Below are positions 6,904-9,743 of a DNA stretch of 9,743 nt, piece after piece. Source of the stretch: Desulfobacteraceae bacterium. GTDB lineage: Bacteria > Desulfobacterota > Desulfobacteria > Desulfobacterales > Desulfobacteraceae. The stretch's first letter is position 1. Every line of letters begins with the position of its first letter. The notes beneath the pieces are model-generated. The model saw nothing but the letters and a program-made list of their open reading frames with translations, was not told where the DNA came from and ran no database searches. Location: assembly GCA_011390435.1 (NCBI GenBank), contig JAABSK010000093.1, positions 1-9,743 on the forward strand, in the 5' to 3' direction. A program made the translations under genes and the position numbers.

Positions 6904-7290
6904 ATGTTTGAACTGAAGGTCAAAACCCGGTTTGCCGGTGCTCATCAATTAACGATGGTGGGACAGAAGTGTGAGAACCTCCACGGACACAACTGGCATG
7001 TGGAGGTGTGTGTCCAGGGAAAAGAATTGAATTCAGCCGGTGTTCTGGCGGATTTTGGTGATATCAAAAAAGCGGTGCGCCAGGTGGTGGAAGGCGAACT
7101 GGACCATAAATTCTTAAATGAACTGGATATGTTCAAGAACCGTCAACCGACATCTGAGCGCATCGCCGTCTACATTGCGCGGCAGGTTCAGTCGCTTTTG
7201 GATGAACAGCCAGGTGCAGAAGGCATACGGGTGTCCAGGGTCATGGCCTGGGAGTCGGACGACGCCTGTGCCACTTATCTGCCGGACTAA
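6904..7290 (+). CDS. queD: 6-carboxy-5,6,7,8-tetrahydropterin synthase family protein (QueD)
   Basis: Member of COG0720 (PTPS/QueD). QueD converts 7,8-dihydroneopterin triphosphate to 6-carboxytetrahydropterin, the second step toward preQ0 and the tRNA base queuosine; cytoplasmic. The 128-residue protein has normal length and all key residues: zinc ligands His14, His27 and His29, catalytic Cys23 in KCENLHGHNW, the Asp67-His68 pair in LDHKFLN, and Glu117 in WESDDACATY. The residue after the Cys is Glu, giving CExxHGH; in COG0720 this pattern has been linked, as I recall, to enzymes (PTPS-I/III) that can serve both queuosine and folate synthesis. AAAGGA lies eight bases before the ATG. It follows dnaJ closely, and no queC, queE or folE is in the window. 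QueD is the default call, dual function a real alternative. Confidence 0.92.
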   Translation: MFELKVKTRFAGAHQLTMVGQKCENLHGHNWHVEVCVQGKELNSAGVLADFGDIKKAVRQVVEGELDHKFLNELDMFKNRQPTSERIAVYIARQVQSLLDEQPGAEGIRVSRVMAWESDDACATYLPD

Positions 7291-7306
7291 TTTTTTTGAA
7301 TATATG

Positions 7307-8683
7307 TTATCCTTGGTCAATAATCCGTTTGGCGGGAATAATCCCGGTGGCGGCGGCAGATACTATATTTCCGGCAACACCGGGTCCATCTCCGGCGACA
7401 TACATGCCCTTGATGGTGGTTTCAAGATGACAGGTGGTATGAACCTGGGTTGCAAAAAATTTGATTTCCGGCGCATACAAAAGGGTTTCATCATTGAACA
7501 CCCCGGGCACCACGTTGTTTAGAATTTCAAGGCCTTCGATCAGATTGGTCAGTATCCTTTCCGGCAGTGCCATGGCAATATCACCACACACCACATGGGT
7601 CATGGTGGGTTCAATATAGCCTTTCTGGATGCGGTTCCAGGTGGAGCGCCTGCCCCGTTTCAAATCGCCAAACCGTTGTAGAATCGGCTTGCCGCCCCCA
7701 ATGATGGCGGCAAGCTTCCCAATAGATTCGCCATAGGCCTGGTTATTGGTCACCGGTTCAGTAAGGACCACTTTTGAGAGAAAGGCAAAGTTGGTGTTTC
7801 GGGATTTTTTATCGGAATAGGCATGTCCGTTGACACAGACAAAATCGGAATAGTTCTCCAGTGAAATGAACCCTCCCTGGTTGGTACAGAAGGTCCGGGT
7901 CTGATCATCATATGTTGGGGTCTGGATAAAGAAAGTGGGGTCATAAATCACATTGCACAAATCATCCATGATATCATTGTGAACTTCCACTCGCACCCCG
8001 ACCTCGATTCCCCGCTGGCTGAGCTCAAGCCCGTGGGTCTGTGCAATGGATGAGATCCAGTTGGCCCCGACCCGCCCTGGCGCAAGGATCACATTGGCTG
8101 CTGTATATCGGCCCTTGTTTGTGACCACTCCGGTGACACGGCCTTCCTGTTCAAGGATGTCAATGACAGTTTCCCCTGTTTTAATCTCAAGCCCTTTTGA
8201 CTGGATCTCTTCTGCCATTTTTGCAATATAGCGCGGCAGATTATCCGATCCCAGGTGTTTTTGACGGATCAGCAGCAGATCAATGCCGAATCTTCTGGCT
8301 TCCTTGCGGATCTGTTTGGCAGCGGCGATGTCTGTGGGAAATATCGGTCCGTCCATTTGATACCGGGTAAAAATTTTTTCCGTTTCGTCAATCAGATCCT
8401 GGGCTTCGTTCAAGGGCATGAACTGGGTCAGGTCTGTTTTGCCCAGGCGTGGAATAAAATTGAGCTTACCATCGGAAAACAGGCCGGCCCCCCCGATGCC
8501 GGACAGAATATTGCAAGGATCACACTTTGCGCAGTGTTGCAGATGATGATTGGGGCATTTCCGCTTGAAAGGGGATCTGCCCTTTTCAATCAGCAGCACT
8601 TTCAAGTTCGAGTGTTCGACAAAGTGATACGCAGCAAAGAGTCCGGCGGGTCCGCCGCCCACAATAATGACATCATATTTCAT
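7307..8683 (-). CDS. FAD-dependent dehydrogenase of the COG2509 type, function unknown
   Basis: A 458-residue flavoprotein. The N-terminus holds a Rossmann dinucleotide-binding motif, VIIVGGGPAGLFAA (5-18), with the acidic end of the second strand in LLIEKG (30-35). The C-terminus has the matching FAD segment GMYVAGDGPGVAGNIVSAAA (426-445). Between residues 43 and 57 lie four cysteines (C43, C51, C54, C57) spaced C-x7-C-x2-C-x2-C, just before SGIGGAGLFSDGKLN, a signature of the uncharacterised COG2509 family. The cluster could bind a metal or an iron-sulfur centre, which is inference. The substrate is unknown; the family is widespread in bacteria including anaerobes. The ATG at 8683 has AGGTGG just upstream on the minus strand and starts directly at the first beta strand. 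It is transcribed away from the thiolase gene and converges on queD with only 16 bases between the stops. Confidence 0.85.
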   Translation of the reverse strand: MKYDVIIVGGGPAGLFAAYHFVEHSNLKVLLIEKGRSPFKRKCPNHHLQHCAKCDPCNILSGIGGAGLFSDGKLNFIPRLGKTDLTQFMPLNEAQDLIDETEKIFTRYQMDGPIFPTDIAAAKQIRKEARRFGIDLLLIRQKHLGSDNLPRYIAKMAEEIQSKGLEIKTGETVIDILEQEGRVTGVVTNKGRYTAANVILAPGRVGANWISSIAQTHGLELSQRGIEVGVRVEVHNDIMDDLCNVIYDPTFFIQTPTYDDQTRTFCTNQGGFISLENYSDFVCVNGHAYSDKKSRNTNFAFLSKVVLTEPVTNNQAYGESIGKLAAIIGGGKPILQRFGDLKRGRRSTWNRIQKGYIEPTMTHVVCGDIAMALPERILTNLIEGLEILNNVVPGVFNDETLLYAPEIKFFATQVHTTCHLETTIKGMYVAGDGPGVAGNIVSAAATGIIPAKRIIDQG

Positions 8684-8722
8684 AAACCACCTGGCTGTTA
8701 AAGGATGAAATCTTTTGCTTAC

Positions 8723-8757
8723 ATACCTTCCTTTGCAAGGGATTGCAAGGCAGGTAT
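8723..8757. repeat. Imperfect 14-bp inverted repeat upstream of the FAD-protein gene
   Basis: Three paired blocks are seen: ATACCT/AGGTAT (8723-8728 with 8752-8757), CCTT/AAGG (8730-8733 with 8747-8750) and GCAA/TTGC (8735-8738 with 8743-8746). They are separated by one T-C mismatch and one bulged T, around the loop GGGA. It lies 39 bases before the FAD-protein start, so it could be an operator or a hairpin in that gene's 5' leader. TTT follows the right arm on the plus strand, but no plus-strand gene ends here. The base pairs are seen; the role is inferred. Confidence 0.6.
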
Positions 8758-8816
8758 TTTAAAACGTCCAACAGGCTTTATCAATAAGGAGATTCAGTCA
8801 GACAGGTGAACGAAGT

Positions 8817-8837
8817 TAATTAAATATTCTTTAATTA
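8817..8837. promoter_or_regulatory. Perfect 8-bp AT-rich inverted repeat, candidate operator for the thiolase gene
   Basis: TAATTAAA (8817-8824) and TTTAATTA (8830-8837) are exact reverse complements separated by five bases. Its size and place, about 90 bases before the thiolase start and overlapping the likely -35 position, suit the binding site of a dimeric repressor or activator. A TetR- or MarR-type regulator would be typical for fatty-acid genes, but none is in the window. AT-rich sequence raises the odds of a chance palindrome. Confidence 0.35.
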
Positions 8838-8858
8838 TCACTTGCGTTGGAATATAAA
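8830..8858 (+). promoter_or_regulatory. Candidate promoter for the thiolase gene
   Basis: TATAAA at 8853-8858 matches the sigma70 -10 consensus in five of six bases. TTTAAT at 8830-8835, 17 bases upstream, is only a weak -35 (three of six). An alternative extended -10 (TG at 8862-8863, TAAAAA at 8865-8870) pairs with TTGCGT at 8842-8847. The predicted 5' leader would be about 60 bases. By-eye call only. Confidence 0.3.
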
Positions 8859-8928
8859 TATTGGTAAAAACTCAGGAATTCAGAAAGATACAGAAATGAG
8901 AATATCATTAAACAAGAGAGGGATGGTT

Positions 8929-9743
8929 ATGAAAGAAGTTGTGATTGTCAGCGGTGCAAGAACCGCAATCGGAAGTTATATGGGATCACTTTCCAGCATG
9001 ACACCGGTTCAACTGGGTGTTGCGGCGTTAAATGGCGCGATTGAAAAAGCCGGTATTGATAAAAACATGATCGAAGAAGTGGTCTGCGGCCAGTGCAACC
9101 AGGCGGGAGCTCCAGGAAATACCGCCCGTCACATTGCCATGGGAGCCGGGCTTTCTGTGGAGTCTTTTGCATTTACCGTGCATCAGCAATGTGCATCCTC
9201 CATGCGGGGTGCTGAGCTGCTGGCCCAGGAAATCATGCTGGGGAAAATTCAAATCGGGGCCATTGTCGGTGTGGAAAGCATGAGCAACGCGCCTTATCTT
9301 TTGATGAACGCCCGCAAAGGATATCGTCTGGGCGATGGTGAAAACATTCAGGACAGCTTGATGGTTGGCGGTCTGGTGGATGCCTTGCTGGGATACCACA
9401 TGGGGGTTACCGCAGACAATATTGCGGCAAAATACAATATTCCCCGTGAAGAACAGGACGAATGGGCATTAATGAGTAATCAGCGCGCGGTAGCAGCCAT
9501 CCAGGCGGGCGCGTTCAAAGATGAAATTGTTCCGGTAGAGATCAAGACCCGAAAAGGAATGGTGGCATTTGATACAGACGAACATCCCAAGGCAGATACA
9601 TCGCTGGAGAAACTGGCCAAGCTCAGACCGGTGTTTAAAAAAGACGGTACTGTTACTGCGGGAAATGCCTCTGGTCTGAATGATGCCGGCTCCTGCATGA
9701 TCATGATGTCCAGGCAGAAAGCTGATGAACTGGGCATCAAACC
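8929..9743 (+). CDS. Thiolase (acetyl-CoA C-acetyltransferase family), 3' part missing
   Basis: Thiolases cleave 3-ketoacyl-CoA with CoA in beta-oxidation, or condense two acyl-CoA molecules. The first 271 codons are present, of about 390-395 usual. Visible: the N-terminal KEVVIVSGARTAIGSYMGSL, GAPGNTARH (60-68), the nucleophile Cys88 in VHQQCASSMRGAEL, VESMSNAP, the loop-domain AAKYNIPREEQDEWALMSNQ and the later GTVTAGNASGLNDAG. The His and second Cys of the active site lie beyond the window. The nucleophile motif reads CASSMRG where most thiolases have C(A/G)SGL(K/Q)A. The ATG at 8929 is chosen because GAGGG (8918-8922) sits six bases upstream; the in-frame ATG at 8923 touches that site, and one at 8896 would add a poor 11-residue tail. 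Whether it is biosynthetic or degradative cannot be decided here. Confidence 0.93.
   Translation, partial: MKEVVIVSGARTAIGSYMGSLSSMTPVQLGVAALNGAIEKAGIDKNMIEEVVCGQCNQAGAPGNTARHIAMGAGLSVESFAFTVHQQCASSMRGAELLAQEIMLGKIQIGAIVGVESMSNAPYLLMNARKGYRLGDGENIQDSLMVGGLVDALLGYHMGVTADNIAAKYNIPREEQDEWALMSNQRAVAAIQAGAFKDEIVPVEIKTRKGMVAFDTDEHPKADTSLEKLAKLRPVFKKDGTVTAGNASGLNDAGSCMIMMSRQKADELGIK

Larger units (their letters stand above)
8684..8928. other. Divergent intergenic region with two inverted repeats
   Basis: 245 bases between the divergent FAD-protein and thiolase genes. It contains a long imperfect hairpin (8723-8757) near the FAD gene, a perfect AT-rich inverted repeat (8817-8837), and a candidate promoter (8830-8858) on the thiolase side. 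No coding frame with a ribosome binding site was seen. The arrangement suggests that at least the thiolase gene is regulated by a DNA-binding protein. Confidence 0.5.

Noticed and set aside
1..9743. Novel defence, mobile or biosynthetic system
   Set aside because: All eight genes belong to recognisable families, mostly housekeeping or core metabolic. No transposase, integrase, toxin-antitoxin pair, direct-repeat array or cluster of unknown genes was found.

Overview
The window reads as an ordinary chromosomal stretch of a mesophilic anaerobic bacterium, most likely a Desulfobacterota sulfate reducer of the Desulfobacter/Desulfobacula type. This is an inference from the mixture of genes (acyl-CoA ligase, thiolase, a menaquinone-type methyltransferase, a COG2509 flavoprotein) and from the protein sequences; no rRNA or other marker gene is present to prove it. 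No mobile element, CRISPR array, phage gene, tRNA or rRNA is visible. I found no new multi-gene system.

Layout. Left block, minus strand: a FadD-like acyl-CoA ligase (2364 to 634) is followed after 82 bases by a GlnQ-type ABC transporter ATPase (551 to beyond base 1, truncated by the window edge). A 17-bp hairpin fills most of the gap. A 343-base divergent intergenic region (2365-2707) separates this block from a plus-strand pair: a membrane-anchored SH3-domain/coiled-coil protein (2708-3325) and L-aspartate oxidase nadB (3322-4941), joined by an ATGA overlap. A UbiE/MenG-type methyltransferase (5654 to 4938, minus) converges on nadB; their TAA stops share one TTAA. Next come dnaJ (5784-6881) and queD (6904-7290) in tandem on the plus strand. 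A COG2509-like FAD protein (8683 to 7307, minus) converges on queD with a 16-base gap. After a 245-base divergent region rich in inverted repeats, a thiolase gene (8929 to the window end, plus, truncated) begins.

How the genes fit together. The acyl-CoA ligase (activation of fatty or other carboxylic acids) and the thiolase (C-C cleavage or condensation of acyl-CoA) both suit beta-oxidation-style metabolism, but they lie about 6.5 kb apart in separate units. NadB starts quinolinate/NAD synthesis, the methyltransferase probably finishes menaquinone, QueD makes the queuosine precursor, and DnaJ is a general co-chaperone. These are largely independent housekeeping units.

The points most worth a second look are small ones: a Cys replacing a Gly in the SAM-binding motif of the methyltransferase, a CExxHGH active-site motif in QueD that may mark a dual folate/queuosine enzyme, a four-Cys cluster in the FAD protein, an atypical nucleophile motif in the thiolase, and several strong inverted repeats between genes.
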